Source: Verrucomicrobiota bacterium
GTDB lineage: Bacteria > Verrucomicrobiota > Verrucomicrobiia > Chthoniobacterales > UBA10450
NCBI GenBank assembly: GCA_003218375.1
Contig: QHNH01000010.1
Location: 125,887-189,886, forward strand
DNA: 64,000 nucleotides
Direction of reading: 5' to 3'
Part shown: in pieces, positions 37,224 to 47,100 of the stretch
Layout of the letters: every line of letters starts with the position of its first letter
How positions within the stretch are numbered: the stretch's first letter is position 1
Program-made: the position numbers and the translations under genes
Notes under the pieces: model-generated
The model's input: the letters and a program-made list of their open reading frames with translations, nothing else
What the model was told of the DNA's origin: nothing
Database searches by the model: none

Positions 37224-39041
37224 ATGTTCAGACGCATATTGAAATGGACGCTGCGGATCCTGGCGCTCCTGGTGATCGCGCTCGCCATCTTCCTCATCAA
37301 TCTCATCTGGTTCCGGCCCTGGAGCCTGAATCTGTTTTATGAAAAGGTCTTCGCCCAGGTGCTCTTCGAAGAGCCGGAGCTTCTCTCGTCGCTCGGGCTG
37401 GTGGAACGATTCGGCATCACCGGCCACAACGGAAAATTGGGCGACGTGTCGCCGGCTCATCAGCAGCGCTACTTCGATCGGGCCAGGAAAAACCTGGAAG
37501 ACCTCCACGCCTATCCGCTCGAGAAACAGAACCCCTCCCAGCAGCTCTCCACTCACATCCTCGAGTGGTACATGAGCCGCGAGATCGAAGGAGAAAAATA
37601 TCAATTCCACAACTACCCGGTTAACCAGCTCTTCGGCGTGCAGAACGAGTTCCCGTCCTTCATGGCAAACACGCACCGGCTGCTCGCGCCGCGGGACTGC
37701 GAATATTACCAGCAGCGCCTGAACGCGGTCGGCACGAAGTTCGACCAACTGCTCGAGAGCCTGAAGCTTCGCGAGCAAAAAGGGATTCTGCCGCCGCGTT
37801 TCGTCGTGGAAAAAGTTCTCGTCGAGATGAACAACTTCGTCACGCAGCCGCCTCCGGAAAATATTCTGGCCACCTCCTTCAAAACGCGCACGGCGAAAAT
37901 CGACGGGATGCCGGACGAACAGCGGGCGACGTTCCAGAAAAAAATCGAGACCGCGATCACGGACCGCGTTTATCCCGCCTACCATAAGCTGATTGATTAC
38001 TTCACGGCTCTTCTCCCGAAGACCACAACGGAAGACGGCGCCTGGAAATTGCCGGACGGCGACGCGTTCTACGCCTACGCGTTGCGCAAGAGCACGACTA
38101 CGACCCTCAAGCCCGAGGAAGTCCACGATCTCGGCTTGCGCGAGGTCGCGCGGATCGAAGCGGAAATGCGGACATTGCTCGACACAAATGGTTACGCCGG
38201 CCGCCCGATCGGCGAAGCGATGGACGCGTTGCGGAAGGATCCGCGCTTCCTGTTTTCGAATGACGACAAAGGTCGCGCCGATGCGCTCGCGGAATACACG
38301 CGGTTGATCGATGACGCGATCGAACGCTGCCGGCTCCTGTTCGCGACGGTGCCGAAAGCGAAGATCGAAGTGCAACGCGTGCCGGTGTTCAAGGAAGCGA
38401 CGGCGCCGGGCGCTTACTATAATGGCGCGTCGATGGATCGGACGCGGCCGGGGACTTTCTACGCGAACCTGCGCGACATGAACGAACTTCCGAAGTGGGG
38501 AATGCGCACGCTGGCGTATCACGAAGGCGTGCCCGGCCATCACTGGCAGATCGCGACGGCGCAGGAATTGAAAGGGCTGCCGCAATTCCGGAAATTGATT
38601 CCGTTCACGGCTTACCAGGAAGGCTGGGCGCTCTACACGGAATGGCTGGCGAAAGAAGCTGGCTGGTATGACGGGGATCCGTTCGGCGATCTCGGCCGGT
38701 TGCAGGCGGAACTTTTCCGCGCGGTGCGGCTCGTGGTCGATACAGGCATTCACTCAAAACGCTGGCCGCGCGAACAAGCGATCACGTACATGCGCGAAAA
38801 AACGGGCATGGGCGAAAAGGAGGTCACGGCCGAGATCGAGCGTTACATCGTGAACCCAGGACAGGCATGCGCCTACAAAGTTGGGATGCTCAAGATCCAG
38901 GAACTGCGCAAGCGCGCCCAGGCGGAGCTGGGAACGAAGTTCGATCAGCGACAGTTTCATGACGTGGTCCTGAAAAACGGCGCCCTGCCGCTGGAGATTC
39001 TCGAGGAACAGGTCGTCGCTTACATTCAGAAAACCAAGTAG
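37224..39041 (+). CDS. DUF885 family protein (putative metallopeptidase-like), membrane-anchored
   Basis: This 605-aa protein begins with a single helix (about 8-30) and continues as a large DUF885 domain. The hallmark YHEGVPGHHWQ (HExxPGHH) lies near residue 433, with a downstream YQEGWALYTEW that probably gives a further Glu ligand. Members are thought to be zinc-dependent peptidases acting outside the cytoplasm; substrate is unknown. A long minus-strand ORF over the same bases (37161-38753) is a shadow. A repeat element follows the stop within 5 bp. Confidence 0.9.
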   Translation: MFRRILKWTLRILALLVIALAIFLINLIWFRPWSLNLFYEKVFAQVLFEEPELLSSLGLVERFGITGHNGKLGDVSPAHQQRYFDRARKNLEDLHAYPLEKQNPSQQLSTHILEWYMSREIEGEKYQFHNYPVNQLFGVQNEFPSFMANTHRLLAPRDCEYYQQRLNAVGTKFDQLLESLKLREQKGILPPRFVVEKVLVEMNNFVTQPPPENILATSFKTRTAKIDGMPDEQRATFQKKIETAITDRVYPAYHKLIDYFTALLPKTTTEDGAWKLPDGDAFYAYALRKSTTTTLKPEEVHDLGLREVARIEAEMRTLLDTNGYAGRPIGEAMDALRKDPRFLFSNDDKGRADALAEYTRLIDDAIERCRLLFATVPKAKIEVQRVPVFKEATAPGAYYNGASMDRTRPGTFYANLRDMNELPKWGMRTLAYHEGVPGHHWQIATAQELKGLPQFRKLIPFTAYQEGWALYTEWLAKEAGWYDGDPFGDLGRLQAELFRAVRLVVDTGIHSKRWPREQAITYMREKTGMGEKEVTAEIERYIVNPGQACAYKVGMLKIQELRKRAQAELGTKFDQRQFHDVVLKNGALPLEILEEQVVAYIQKTK

Positions 39042-39045
39042 TCGA

Positions 39046-39154
39046 CCGGAACATAGACATCCTGTCTGTGCGCCCAACGGGTTTGCAACCCGTTGACCGT
39101 CCGGCAGCGGGCAAAATGCCCGCGGGGCACACAGGCTAAAAGCCTATGTTCCGG
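39046..39154. repeat. CCGGAACATAG...CTATGTTCCGG inverted-repeat element with inner hairpins
   Basis: The 109-bp element has inverted ends (CCGGAACATAG and CTATGTTCCGG), a second nested pair (CTGTCTGTGC/GCACACAG) and two internal hairpins, CAACGGGTTTGCAACCCGTTG and GCGGGCAAAATGCCCGC. It lies between the converging DUF885 and dehydrogenase genes and runs over the last codons of the dehydrogenase gene. Confidence 0.85.
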
Positions 39155-42100
39155 CGGCCTGCCTGCCTCGCGCCGCCGTCGGGATCGCGAAACTTTCGAT
39201 TCGCTCCTTAATGTCGTGCACAAAGTTCGCGGCGCCGGCGCCGTTCACGACGCGATGATCGAACGTCAGTGAAAGCGTGATGACTTCCGCGAGCTGACTT
39301 TTCTTACCGTCGCCAATCGTTTCGTAATGCGCGGAGCCGACAAAGAGAGTCCCCACCGACGGCGGCACTACGATCGGCGCCGCGGCCCGAACACCGAATG
39401 CGCCCAGGCTGCTGATGACGAGCGGCGCATTCATCGCATCCACTCGGCCGGTGCGCGTTTCCGCGACGGTCTCGTTGTAGCGCTGAACGAAATCGGTCCA
39501 GTCGCGCGTGTTCGCATGAGTGACGACCGCCGTCGCGAGCCGATCGTCCTCGAGCGCGACGGCGATCCCGAGATCGAATTCGTCGTTCTCCACGATTTGG
39601 TCGTCGTCCAAAATGATCCGGCGAAATGGCGCGTGCTTTTCCATCGCCCGGACAACCGCCCACGCCACCATCACCGACGGCGACGCGGCATTCTTGCCCT
39701 CTTTCTTTTTCGCTTTCTCGCGCGCCGATCGAATCGCGTCCCAGCGCGCATCGATCTGAAGGTTTGCCGGAATGACGCGACCCAGCCTTCGCACGATCGT
39801 TGGCGAAAGCGCCGGCTCGATCGCTTTGCTTTTCTCTTTCTGTAGAGGCAGCCGCGCCGGCTGTTCGGCTATCGGTTCGGTATCACCATTTCTTTCGGCG
39901 GAAGCTTCGGATGACGATTGCAGCGCCCCGTCTTCGACTTGGATCGTCCCGAGTTCCTGCCCGATATCGACGGTCGCACCGACCTCGGTTTTCCATTCTC
40001 CCATCGTCCCGGCAATCGACGACTCGATCGGATAAACCGCCTTGTCGGTTTCCACTTCGCAAAGCGGATCGTCGAGCGCGATCTTGTCGCCTGGTTTCTT
40101 CAACAGCGTTACGATTTTCGCGTTGCGAATCCCTTCGCCCATGATCGGCACGATGATCTTTTGTTTGTTTGCCATGCGAGCGGGTTCTTTCTTTGGAGCC
40201 GGCCTGCCCTCAGGCCGGGGAGTTTCGATTCTGTCCGCAGGCGTAACGGCACGAGGGCGTGCCGTCTCCATGGCCATCGCGCGGCGCAGCGCGGCCACGA
40301 TGCGTTTCACATCCGGCAACGCCGCATACTCGTAGATCGGGTTGTACCCGATCATCACGTTCGCCTTGCTGACGAGAATCGGCGGCGCGTTCAGCTCGCT
40401 CCAAATCTCCGGCAAGCCCGCGAGATGCGCCACGATCATCTGGCCGACGCTGCAATTCTCGCTGTCCTCCTGGACGACAACGAGCCGTCCCGTCCGTGCG
40501 ACCGATTCCTCAATCGCCGCGCGATCCCACGGCACGATCGAGCGCAGATCGATCAGATCGACGCCGATCTCGCCGTCGATTTCCGCGAGCGCCTCGAGCG
40601 ATTTCTCGACGGTGTTGCCCCAGGCGACGAGCGTGACATCCGAGCCGGCATTGCGTTTTCGCGCCACTCCGAGCGGCGCCGCCTTCACCGGTTTCGTCGA
40701 TTCGTGCTCGGCCCAAAGCAAATGTTTCGGGACGAGCACGAACGTCGGATCTTCGCAGTGCATCGCCGTCCACAACAATCCGGCGGCGTCCTCCGGCGTG
40801 CTCGGGATGGCGACGTTGATCCCGGGATAATGGGCGAGTGCTGCCTCGTTCGCCTGGCTGTGCCACAAACTTCCCCCCGGAAGATACGCGCCGTACGGAG
40901 CGTAAATCACGACCGGGCAAGTCCAGGTGCCGAACGAGCGCCAGCGCAAGGTCGAGAGATTCGTCACGAGCTGGTTCCACGCGGGGCCGATGAAGTCGAT
41001 GAATTGCAGCTCGAACACCGGCCGCTTTCCGTACGAAGCGAGACCGCAGGCGACACCGAGGATCGTCGATTCAGCGAGCGGCGAGTTGTAGACCTGCTTC
41101 GGAAATTCGGTCGAAAGTTTTTGGGTCAGACGAAACACGCCGCCTTTCGGATCTTCAATGTCTTCGCCGAAGATGATGCGGCCGCTGTTCTCTTTCAGTC
41201 CAAGACGCAACGTCTGGTTGATCACGTCGCCGATGCGGTATTTACCCGGCGGCAGAACTTCATCGTCCAACTCTGGCAAATCGGCGGTGATCTGGATCTG
41301 CAACTCGTCCGCGGTGGGATCTTCCGCACGCTCGGCTTCCGCGAATTCATTGCGGATCCGCTCTTTGATTTCCTGGTCGAGCTTCGCGTATTCGTCGGCG
41401 GTTATGACGCCGTCGGCGATCAAGCGCTCGCTCCAGCGCTTTAACGGATCGCAGTTCTCGCACTCGGCCAATTCATCGGCAGTGCGGTAAAGTTTTTGGT
41501 CGTCGGAACTGGTGTGGCTCGAGAGCCGTTCCATGTTCACCCAGAAAAACGCGGGCCCGCCGCCGGCGCGCATCGACTCGAATGCTTTCGCACCCGCGTC
41601 GTAGATTTGCTGCACGTCGCTGCCATCAAGTTCCTGCCAGTCGTTAGGCTGAAGAACATCGAGCGCGCGCGGGTTAATTTTTCGCGTCGGACTGCTGATG
41701 CCGTATTTATTGTCCTCGACGACGAAGAGCACCGGCAGCTTTCGTTCTTTCGCAAAACAAACCGCTTCGAAAAAATCGCCCTGGCGCGTGGCGGCGTCGC
41801 CCACCGTGGTGACGACGACGTTCGGTTTGCTATCGAGTTGGATTCCCCACGCGATGCCGCACGCGGGGAGAAGCTGCGAGCCAGTCGGCGTGGGCACGCT
41901 CCAAATTCCTCGCGAGGCATAGCTATAATGCGACGGCATCTGGCGCCCGTGACTTTGGCCTTTGCGCTTCGCAAAATAATCGAGCGCCAATTCGCGCGAT
42001 GCCACACCGCGACCGAGGACGAGCGCACGGTCGCGGTAGTAGGGCACCACGTAATCGCCCTCGACCATGGCCACGCCGAGCGCCGCCAGCCCTTCGTGTC

Positions 42101-42227
42101 CCATGCCGGAAACATGGAAATGCCCTTTGCCCTGGCGATTCAAGTTTTGCTCGCGCAGGTCGCCGTGCCGGCTCTCGAGCAGGATCGTGAGCACGCGCAG
42201 TTTGTCTTCTTTATTAAGAGCGGGCAT
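39144..42227 (-). CDS. Single-chain branched-chain 2-oxoacid dehydrogenase: E1alpha-E1beta-E2 fusion
   Basis: From ATG 42227 this is 1027 aa. E1alpha (about 1-340) has the ThDP site [13 protein letters not shown]...VVEDN and [13 protein letters not shown], closer to branched-chain than pyruvate enzymes. E1beta (about 350-650) has [15 protein letters not shown] linker then leads into E2: a lipoyl domain ([14 protein letters not shown], from 40175, where an internal ATG starts MANKQKII) and a catalytic domain. E1alpha-E1beta fusions are known; adding E2 is rare. The E2 lacks a recognisable E1/E3-binding domain between SPTIVRRL and VIPANLQI, and the active-site motif reads DHRVVNG instead of DHRxxDG. 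The linker DNA holds two palindromes. No E3 gene is adjacent. Confidence 0.88.
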   Translation of the reverse strand: MPALNKEDKLRVLTILLESRHGDLREQNLNRQGKGHFHVSGMGHEGLAALGVAMVEGDYVVPYYRDRALVLGRGVASRELALDYFAKRKGQSHGRQMPSHYSYASRGIWSVPTPTGSQLLPACGIAWGIQLDSKPNVVVTTVGDAATRQGDFFEAVCFAKERKLPVLFVVEDNKYGISSPTRKINPRALDVLQPNDWQELDGSDVQQIYDAGAKAFESMRAGGGPAFFWVNMERLSSHTSSDDQKLYRTADELAECENCDPLKRWSERLIADGVITADEYAKLDQEIKERIRNEFAEAERAEDPTADELQIQITADLPELDDEVLPPGKYRIGDVINQTLRLGLKENSGRIIFGEDIEDPKGGVFRLTQKLSTEFPKQVYNSPLAESTILGVACGLASYGKRPVFELQFIDFIGPAWNQLVTNLSTLRWRSFGTWTCPVVIYAPYGAYLPGGSLWHSQANEAALAHYPGINVAIPSTPEDAAGLLWTAMHCEDPTFVLVPKHLLWAEHESTKPVKAAPLGVARKRNAGSDVTLVAWGNTVEKSLEALAEIDGEIGVDLIDLRSIVPWDRAAIEESVARTGRLVVVQEDSENCSVGQMIVAHLAGLPEIWSELNAPPILVSKANVMIGYNPIYEYAALPDVKRIVAALRRAMAMETARPRAVTPADRIETPRPEGRPAPKKEPARMANKQKIIVPIMGEGIRNAKIVTLLKKPGDKIALDDPLCEVETDKAVYPIESSIAGTMGEWKTEVGATVDIGQELGTIQVEDGALQSSSEASAERNGDTEPIAEQPARLPLQKEKSKAIEPALSPTIVRRLGRVIPANLQIDARWDAIRSAREKAKKKEGKNAASPSVMVAWAVVRAMEKHAPFRRIILDDDQIVENDEFDLGIAVALEDDRLATAVVTHANTRDWTDFVQRYNETVAETRTGRVDAMNAPLVISSLGAFGVRAAAPIVVPPSVGTLFVGSAHYETIGDGKKSQLAEVITLSLTFDHRVVNGAGAANFVHDIKERIESFAIPTAARGRQAAGT
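40199..40265. repeat. Two palindromes inside the E1-E2 linker
   Basis: CCGGCCTGCCCTCAGGCCGG (40199-40218) and ACGGCACGAGGGCGTGCCGT (40246-40265) are near-perfect hairpins 27 bp apart. They resemble the intergenic palindromes elsewhere in the window but are read in frame as the linker between the E1beta and E2 parts. This suggests that a former intergenic spacer was captured by loss of the E1 stop codon. Confidence 0.75.
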
Positions 42228-42297
42228 GGCGGAACCGGTGATGGTTGATCGGAACGGGCCAACACTCAACTGTCGATGCACCAGCATCAACCTCGTT

Positions 42298-42382
42298 TCG
42301 GAGGGACGTGCTTCCGCACGTCCGACTTGTTGTTTACGGCGGCGCGAAAGTTTTGGGACGTGCGGAAGCACTTCCCTCCGAG
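42298..42382. repeat. TCGGAGGGACG...CCCTCCGAG inverted-repeat element
   Basis: Left end TCGGAGGGACGTGCTTCCGC and right end GCGGAAGCACTTCCCTCCGA are inverted copies, with inner ACGTCC. It sits between the divergent dehydrogenase and thrC genes, ending 14 bp before the thrC GTG. A second copy of this type is at 55.15-55.24 kb. Confidence 0.85.
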
Positions 42383-42396
42383 TAAGAGTTCGCTAC

Positions 42397-43506
42397 GTGA
42401 GCCAAACAAATGAAGTCACGGCTCCACTACGGGGCAGGGGAGTAATCGATCGCTATCGCGAATTCCTTCCGGTTTCGGATGCAACTCCCGTCGTGTCGTT
42501 AGGCGAAGGCGCAACGCCGTTGATTTTTTCTCCGCGCCTCAGCGCGATCGTCAGCCGCGGGTGTGAAGTTTATCTGAAGTACGAAGGATTGAATCCGACC
42601 TGTTCGTTCAAGGATCGCGGCATGACGGTAGCCGTTTCGAAAGCGCTGGAACGAGGAGCGGCCGCGGTCATCTGCGCGTCGACCGGCAACACCTCAGCGT
42701 CGGCCGCCGCGTATGCGGCCCGCGCCGGACTTCGATGTGCGGTTGTCTTGCCGGCAGGGAAAATCGCGAGCGGCAAATTGGTCCAGGCTTTCGCTTACGG
42801 CGCGAACGTCATCCCGATCGAAGGCAACTTCGACGATGCGCTCGTGATCGTGCGGAAGTTAGGCGAGCGCGCCGATTTCGCGATCGTCAACTCGATCAAT
42901 CCGGACCGGATCGCCGGCCAGATGACCGCCGCGTTTGAAATCGTGGACGATCTCGGGGATGCGCCCGCTCTCCATCTTCTGCCACTCGGCAACGCCGGAA
43001 ATCTCACCGCGTATTGGGCTGGCTACCGCGAATATCACGGCGCCGGAAAATCGCGAACAATTCCGGCGATGATCGGCTTTCAAGCAGCCGGCGCCGCACC
43101 TATCTTCCGTGGACGCGTCGTCGAAAATCCGGAAACGATCGCTTCCGCGATCCGGATCGGAAATCCCGCGAGCTGGAAAGCAGCGAGCCAGGCCGTCGCG
43201 AATTCCAAAGGCGCGGTCGATATCGTGACGGACGACGAGATCCTCGCCGCGCAGCATTGGCTCGCGAAGAACGAAGGAATTTTCGTCGAGCCCGCCAGCG
43301 CCGCTCCGATCGCCGGCCTGATGAAATGCTGCGACGACGCGCGCCGTCCCGCGTACTCGTTTGCGCAAATTCCGGAAGGTAGCCGAATCGTTTGTACCGT
43401 CACGGGTCACGGCTTGAAAGACCCCGATGTCATTGCCACCAGTTCCGCCGGTTTGAAAACAGTCGCGGCGAGCGAAGACGCTGTCCTGCGCGCCATTGAT
43501 TTTTAG
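42397..43506 (+). CDS. thrC: Threonine synthase
   Basis: This 369-aa PLP enzyme turns O-phosphohomoserine into threonine. The PLP-Lys is in [11 protein letters not shown], followed by [18 protein letters not shown], and the phosphate-binding LPLGNAGN is present. I chose GTG 42397 (MSQTNEV): the track start at 42067 lies in the opposite gene and the added residues are shadow sequence. lysC follows 75 bp downstream, matching shared aspartate-family biosynthesis. Confidence 0.94.
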   Translation: MSQTNEVTAPLRGRGVIDRYREFLPVSDATPVVSLGEGATPLIFSPRLSAIVSRGCEVYLKYEGLNPTCSFKDRGMTVAVSKALERGAAAVICASTGNTSASAAAYAARAGLRCAVVLPAGKIASGKLVQAFAYGANVIPIEGNFDDALVIVRKLGERADFAIVNSINPDRIAGQMTAAFEIVDDLGDAPALHLLPLGNAGNLTAYWAGYREYHGAGKSRTIPAMIGFQAAGAAPIFRGRVVENPETIASAIRIGNPASWKAASQAVANSKGAVDIVTDDEILAAQHWLAKNEGIFVEPASAAPIAGLMKCCDDARRPAYSFAQIPEGSRIVCTVTGHGLKDPDVIATSSAGLKTVAASEDAVLRAIDF

Positions 43507-43581
43507 CTGAGTTGACAGCCGCCCCGTATAAGCGAAACCATCCGCCGTGATTCTTCGCCTTCATTCCGTGCCGACTGCGCC

Positions 43582-44817
43582 ATGCGCCTGATCGTCCAGA
43601 AATACGGCGGCACCTCGGTCGGGTCGCCCGAGCGCATCCGGAATGTCGCGGGCAAAATTCTCGAGACCCAGCAGCAGGGTTGCCGGGTCGTGGCCGTGAT
43701 TTCCGCGATGGCGGGAGTGACTGATAACCTGATCAAACTCGCGCGCGAAACCGCGCCGCAACCGGAAGAGCGCGAACTGGACGTGTTGCTGGCGACCGGT
43801 GAGCAGGCTGCAATCGCGCTCATTGCGATGGCGATCAATGCGCTCGGGGGCCGGGCGATTTCGCTCACGGGCGCGGAAGCCGGCATCCTGACCGATCGCG
43901 CCCATACCCGCGCCAAGATCGCCAACATCACGCCGCGCCAAATCCACGCCTTGCTCGCAGAAGATTACGTCGTGGTCGTCGCCGGTTTCCAGGGACAAAA
44001 CGCCGATGGCGAAACCACGACCCTCGGTCGCGGCGGCTCCGATCTAACCGCGATCGCGCTCGCCGGCGCATTGAATGCCGATGCCTGCCAGATCTTCACC
44101 GACGTGGACGGCGTCTTCACGTGCGATCCGCGCGTCGTCTCGGATGCCCAGAAGATCGATGAAGTTTCCTACGACGAACTGCTCGAGATGGCCGGCGCCG
44201 GCTCGAAGGTGATGCAATCGCGCGCCGTCGAGTTCGCCAAGAAATTCGGCGTGGAATTCGAAGTGCGCTCCAGCCTCAAGGACGCGCCAGGAACGATCGC
44301 GAAAGAAGAGACCGCGAACATGGAAGACGTGGTCATCCGCGGGATCAGTCTGGAGCGCAATCAGGCGAAGGTCACAGTGGATGATGTCCGCGACGAGCCC
44401 GGCATCGCCGGTCAGATCTTTTCGACCATCGCCCGCAGCAACATCAGCGTGGACATGATTGTGCAGAGCGTCTCCGCGCACGGAACGACGGATGTTTCCT
44501 TCACGATGCATGAAAGCGATCTGCCCGCCGCGACCGAGCTGCTGACGCCGCTGGTCAAGGAAGTCCGGGCCGCCGGCCTGATCACCAAAGCGGGCGTGGC
44601 GAAGCTGAGCGTGGTCGGGATCGGCATGCGCTCCCATTCCGGCGTCGCCGCGCGGTTGTTCGATTGCCTCGGCAAAGGGGGCATCAACATCCAATTAATC
44701 TCGACCTCCGAAATCAAAATCGCCGTCGTCATCGACGGCCAGGACGCCGACCGCGCCGCCCAACTCACGCACGCCGAGTTCGGCCTCGCCAAGTTCGTCC
44801 CGCCGTCGCCGGAGTAG
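43582..44817 (+). CDS. lysC: Aspartate kinase
   Basis: This 411-aa enzyme phosphorylates aspartate at the head of the lysine, methionine and threonine pathways. It has the kinase signature VQKYGGTSVGS, TLGRGGSDLTA, and two C-terminal ACT domains (from about residue 265) that usually bind Lys/Thr for feedback control. It is the monofunctional type, not fused to homoserine dehydrogenase. It probably shares a transcript with thrC. Confidence 0.96.
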   Translation: MRLIVQKYGGTSVGSPERIRNVAGKILETQQQGCRVVAVISAMAGVTDNLIKLARETAPQPEERELDVLLATGEQAAIALIAMAINALGGRAISLTGAEAGILTDRAHTRAKIANITPRQIHALLAEDYVVVVAGFQGQNADGETTTLGRGGSDLTAIALAGALNADACQIFTDVDGVFTCDPRVVSDAQKIDEVSYDELLEMAGAGSKVMQSRAVEFAKKFGVEFEVRSSLKDAPGTIAKEETANMEDVVIRGISLERNQAKVTVDDVRDEPGIAGQIFSTIARSNISVDMIVQSVSAHGTTDVSFTMHESDLPAATELLTPLVKEVRAAGLITKAGVAKLSVVGIGMRSHSGVAARLFDCLGKGGINIQLISTSEIKIAVVIDGQDADRAAQLTHAEFGLAKFVPPSPE

Positions 44818-44904
44818 TCGGCGGCACGAACTGACCTCGCCCCGACCAAGGGGGATTTATTCAATACTCTAACCTTCTCCTCGCTCACCTTACAACATCA
44901 GACA

Positions 44905-44926
44905 ATATATGTCATATGAAGTCACG
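44905..44926 (+). repeat. Left copy of an imperfect 22-bp direct repeat flanking the 45-kb islet
   Basis: The repeat reads ATATATGTCATATGAAGT plus CACG; the partner at 46424-46445 differs at two positions (20/22 identical, same orientation). The two bracket about 1.5 kb that holds a decayed gene, a tiny ORF and a membrane protein gene. It could be a target-site duplication, an attachment site or a shared regulatory motif. Confidence 0.55.
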
Positions 44927-44945
44927 TGGGGTTGCTGCTATATGG

Positions 44946-45400
44946 TTATGGTAATTGAAGACTCGGCACAGAACGCTTAACCGCCAAGATTGTAAGGACT
45001 GGGAGGTATTTCGTCAGAAAGTCGGGGCGACTGATATTGTCGGCGTCGTCACCGAAATTCTCTTTCACCCACAGCGGGTAAGACGATTTTCGCCTGACCG
45101 GGTCCTCCATAGCAAATCGCAGCTCAAAAAGCTCCATACGCGGCGTAAGGCTGGAAAAAACAAAGCGATAGCAGTCGGACGCAAAGCCGATTAGGGCCTC
45201 TGTTTCGTACAGTGAATGTTCAACCTCGGCATCTGGTTCGAACGCCCCGTGTTTAATAAAGTTTTGGAAATAGCTGAAACGGGCCGCATGTGCCGGACGT
45301 TGTTCAGACCGGATCGCCGCCTTGAAACCACAGCGTAATTGCCGTCTCCAATTGCCCCACAGCGGCCCTCTTTTTGTTGACGCGGATGGTCTTCTCGCCG
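44946..45400 (-). pseudogene. Remnant of an uncharacterised small-protein gene, split by a frameshift with internal loss
   Basis: One minus-strand frame encodes NKKRAAVGQLETAITLWFQGGDPV and then meets a stop at 45305. A second frame, without a start Met until 45137, continues with ARFSYFQNFIKHG and runs to 44946. From memory, intact members of this widespread uncharacterised family have these two parts in one chain (K-x-x-AA-x-x-QL...AI...GDP(V/I)S-x-HTL...NFFKHA) with about 40 residues between. The missing middle plus frame change makes this a broken gene. Its composition is AT-richer than neighbours. The family recollection should be checked by search. Confidence 0.6.
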
Positions 45401-45455
45401 GGCCTTACTAGAGGCTTTGCCCTTTCGTGTCCTCTAGATTTGCGGCGACCCACGC

Positions 45456-45608
45456 ATGGAATCGATCACATTATGCCCGCATCCGCGAACGCTCGATATG
45501 ACGGCGGATTACATGCGCCGGAAAGAGGATGCTGTCTTTGAACGTTTAACGGGCCTCCTGCTGCTGCTGCTGGGTGGAGTTATTTTACCGGTCACTCTGA
45601 GCTTTTGA
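45456..45608 (+). CDS. Possible 50-aa small membrane protein
   Basis: This short ORF is below the track cut-off. It starts MESITLCPHP, has a charged YMRRKEDAVFERL stretch and ends in one hydrophobic helix, LTGLLLLLLGGVILPVTLSF, encoded partly by five CTG codons in a row. There is no clear ribosome site. The topology is plausible for a small membrane protein, but chance cannot be excluded. Confidence 0.3.
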   Translation: MESITLCPHPRTLDMTADYMRRKEDAVFERLTGLLLLLLGGVILPVTLSF

Positions 45609-45672
45609 TCGCCACGCCCTCAAAGCGAGTGACGAACTCAGTCTCATAGCGTTCGAACATTACCGCGGCGTC

Positions 45673-46278
45673 TTATCGAGCCATCGGCAGCGGCTGAGGA
45701 AGTGCAACCGAATGGTCTTTAGCGAGCTGTTCGAGCTGGGTGTTAATCCGCAGATAATCTTCGCGGGAACGCATGTTAGCCCACGCTGCACGTAGTTCTT
45801 TCACCGTCTGATCGGGCACCGCTGGCGTAATTACATTTAGTCTTTGGTCAAAACTGGTGTTGAGCTGTAGGTCCAAAAGGATCCCGCCGGCTATAACCAT
45901 TGCGCCAAGGGTCAAGGCTGATCCCAACACGACGCCTCTGATCCGCCCGCGCAATGGGTGGGCTAACCTTTGCCGGCGTCGATTCTCCGCCCACCGCCGT
46001 GTCCATTCTTCGGGCAGCAGCCTTAAGCCTACCAAGCTCAACCCAAACGATGCACACACCATCATTAACCATAGTGCGAATAGTGCTGGCACCCAATCAC
46101 GCTTTCCAAGCGAAGCGTTGTAATATTGGCTGTCGATCAAGCCCGCCAACAACGCGCCGCCATATCGAAGGATCAATCCCCATGCGCTGCCAAGTAGAGG
46201 CTGAATTATCAGCAGAAGAAGCAGACCTGAAACGATACCGGCCCTAATATTCGCGCGAAACGCTCTGCTAATTGGCAT
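45673..46278 (-). CDS. Polytopic membrane protein of unknown function
   Basis: This 201-aa protein has about four hydrophobic helices (near residues 12-30, 36-52, 64-84 and 114-134) and a soluble C-terminal tail of about 60 residues. No family is recognised. It lies within the direct-repeat-bounded islet and has no obvious operon partner. The AT-richer composition relative to core genes suggests transfer. Confidence 0.55.
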   Translation of the reverse strand: MPISRAFRANIRAGIVSGLLLLLIIQPLLGSAWGLILRYGGALLAGLIDSQYYNASLGKRDWVPALFALWLMMVCASFGLSLVGLRLLPEEWTRRWAENRRRQRLAHPLRGRIRGVVLGSALTLGAMVIAGGILLDLQLNTSFDQRLNVITPAVPDQTVKELRAAWANMRSREDYLRINTQLEQLAKDHSVALPQPLPMAR

Positions 46279-46561
46279 TCGCGAAATCTATCACTTCACG
46301 CTTGCGCAGCCAAGCGCAAGCAGCTGTCGATTCGTCACGGCGCGTCAAGACGGCAAAAAATTGAACGGACCGAAAGCTCATTCGTTAGGCCGCCTTACGA
46401 GGAAAAACGTGAACTGTCTCTTCATATATGTCACATGAAGTAACGATTTGTTGCGACGTTTGCGGGTCGTCGACCGAAGATACGTACCGAGGAGGCCTCC
46501 CGGGAAATCGCGGGGCTTTCTGTGTTTTTCCCTGCCCGCGCCGCCAACCAGCGCGCTCTGG
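46279..46561. other. Intergenic stretch at the right edge of the islet
   Basis: No gene is seen here. It contains a CGTTAGGC octamer (46383-46390) and the right copy of the 22-bp direct repeat (46424-46445). Local GC is mixed. Confidence 0.5.
46424..46445 (+). repeat. Right copy of the imperfect 22-bp direct repeat
   Basis: ATATATGTCACATGAAGT plus AACG; it matches the left copy at 44905-44926 in 20 of 22 positions and in the same direction. Confidence 0.55.
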
Positions 46562-46924
46562 TTAGTCCGGCATGCGCGCGACGTTGCCGAAATTATCGAA
46601 GAGAGCCCATTTGCCGTTCGCTTCCTGGAAGAAGTTGGCGTCGAAGGCGAGTTTCCCGTCCGCGTTGAGGATCTGGACCGGGTAAACAGTCGTGCCTTCC
46701 GGGGCGGTGCCGCCTTTGGAGATTTGTTTTTCGCCGCGCTTGAACGTCTGGTCCGGCATCATCGCGGCCAGTTTGCGAATGATCTCTTCGGAAGGTCCCT
46801 CGCCCGACTTGGTATCTTCGGCGGCAAACAGAGCCGGCATTCGGTCCACTCCCAGAGCTGACTGCGATGAGCCAACGAGAGAGGACGCCATGCATAAAGC
46901 CACAAACGCATATTTCAATTTCAT
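46562..46924 (-). CDS. Small secreted protein of unknown function
   Basis: From ATG 46924 this is a 120-aa protein with a signal peptide (KYAFVALCMASSLVGSSQSA) and a short mature domain containing TTVYPVQILNADGKLAFDANFFQEANGKWALFDNFG (quoted parts: VYPVQILN, WALFDNFG). The pattern looks like a small beta-sandwich. No family is recognised. The track start at 46978 would bury the signal peptide, so I prefer the internal Met. Confidence 0.6.
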   Translation of the reverse strand: MKLKYAFVALCMASSLVGSSQSALGVDRMPALFAAEDTKSGEGPSEEIIRKLAAMMPDQTFKRGEKQISKGGTAPEGTTVYPVQILNADGKLAFDANFFQEANGKWALFDNFGNVARMPD

Positions 46925-47100
46925 GATGCCGACATATCGCCGAAGAATTCTCGCGCTTCCATCTTTTTGGGCGCTCACTAGGTCAGCGAAGATAGGCGCG
47001 CAACGAAGACCAGATCGTGGGGTTTTTTACGTTTCCGGTATTCGAATGTTGACGAGCGGCCCTCGCTCGGGACATTGCCGGGCACTTCAAAAAGCACACC

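Noticed and set aside
37161-38753. 530-aa minus-strand ORF opposite the DUF885 gene
   Set aside because: It mirrors the codon pattern of the plus-strand DUF885 gene, is rich in Arg/His/Phe typical of antisense frames in GC-rich DNA, and has no recognisable domain.
39918-41444. 508-aa plus-strand ORF opposite the dehydrogenase fusion
   Set aside because: It is antisense to the clear E1/E2 protein and lacks any family features.
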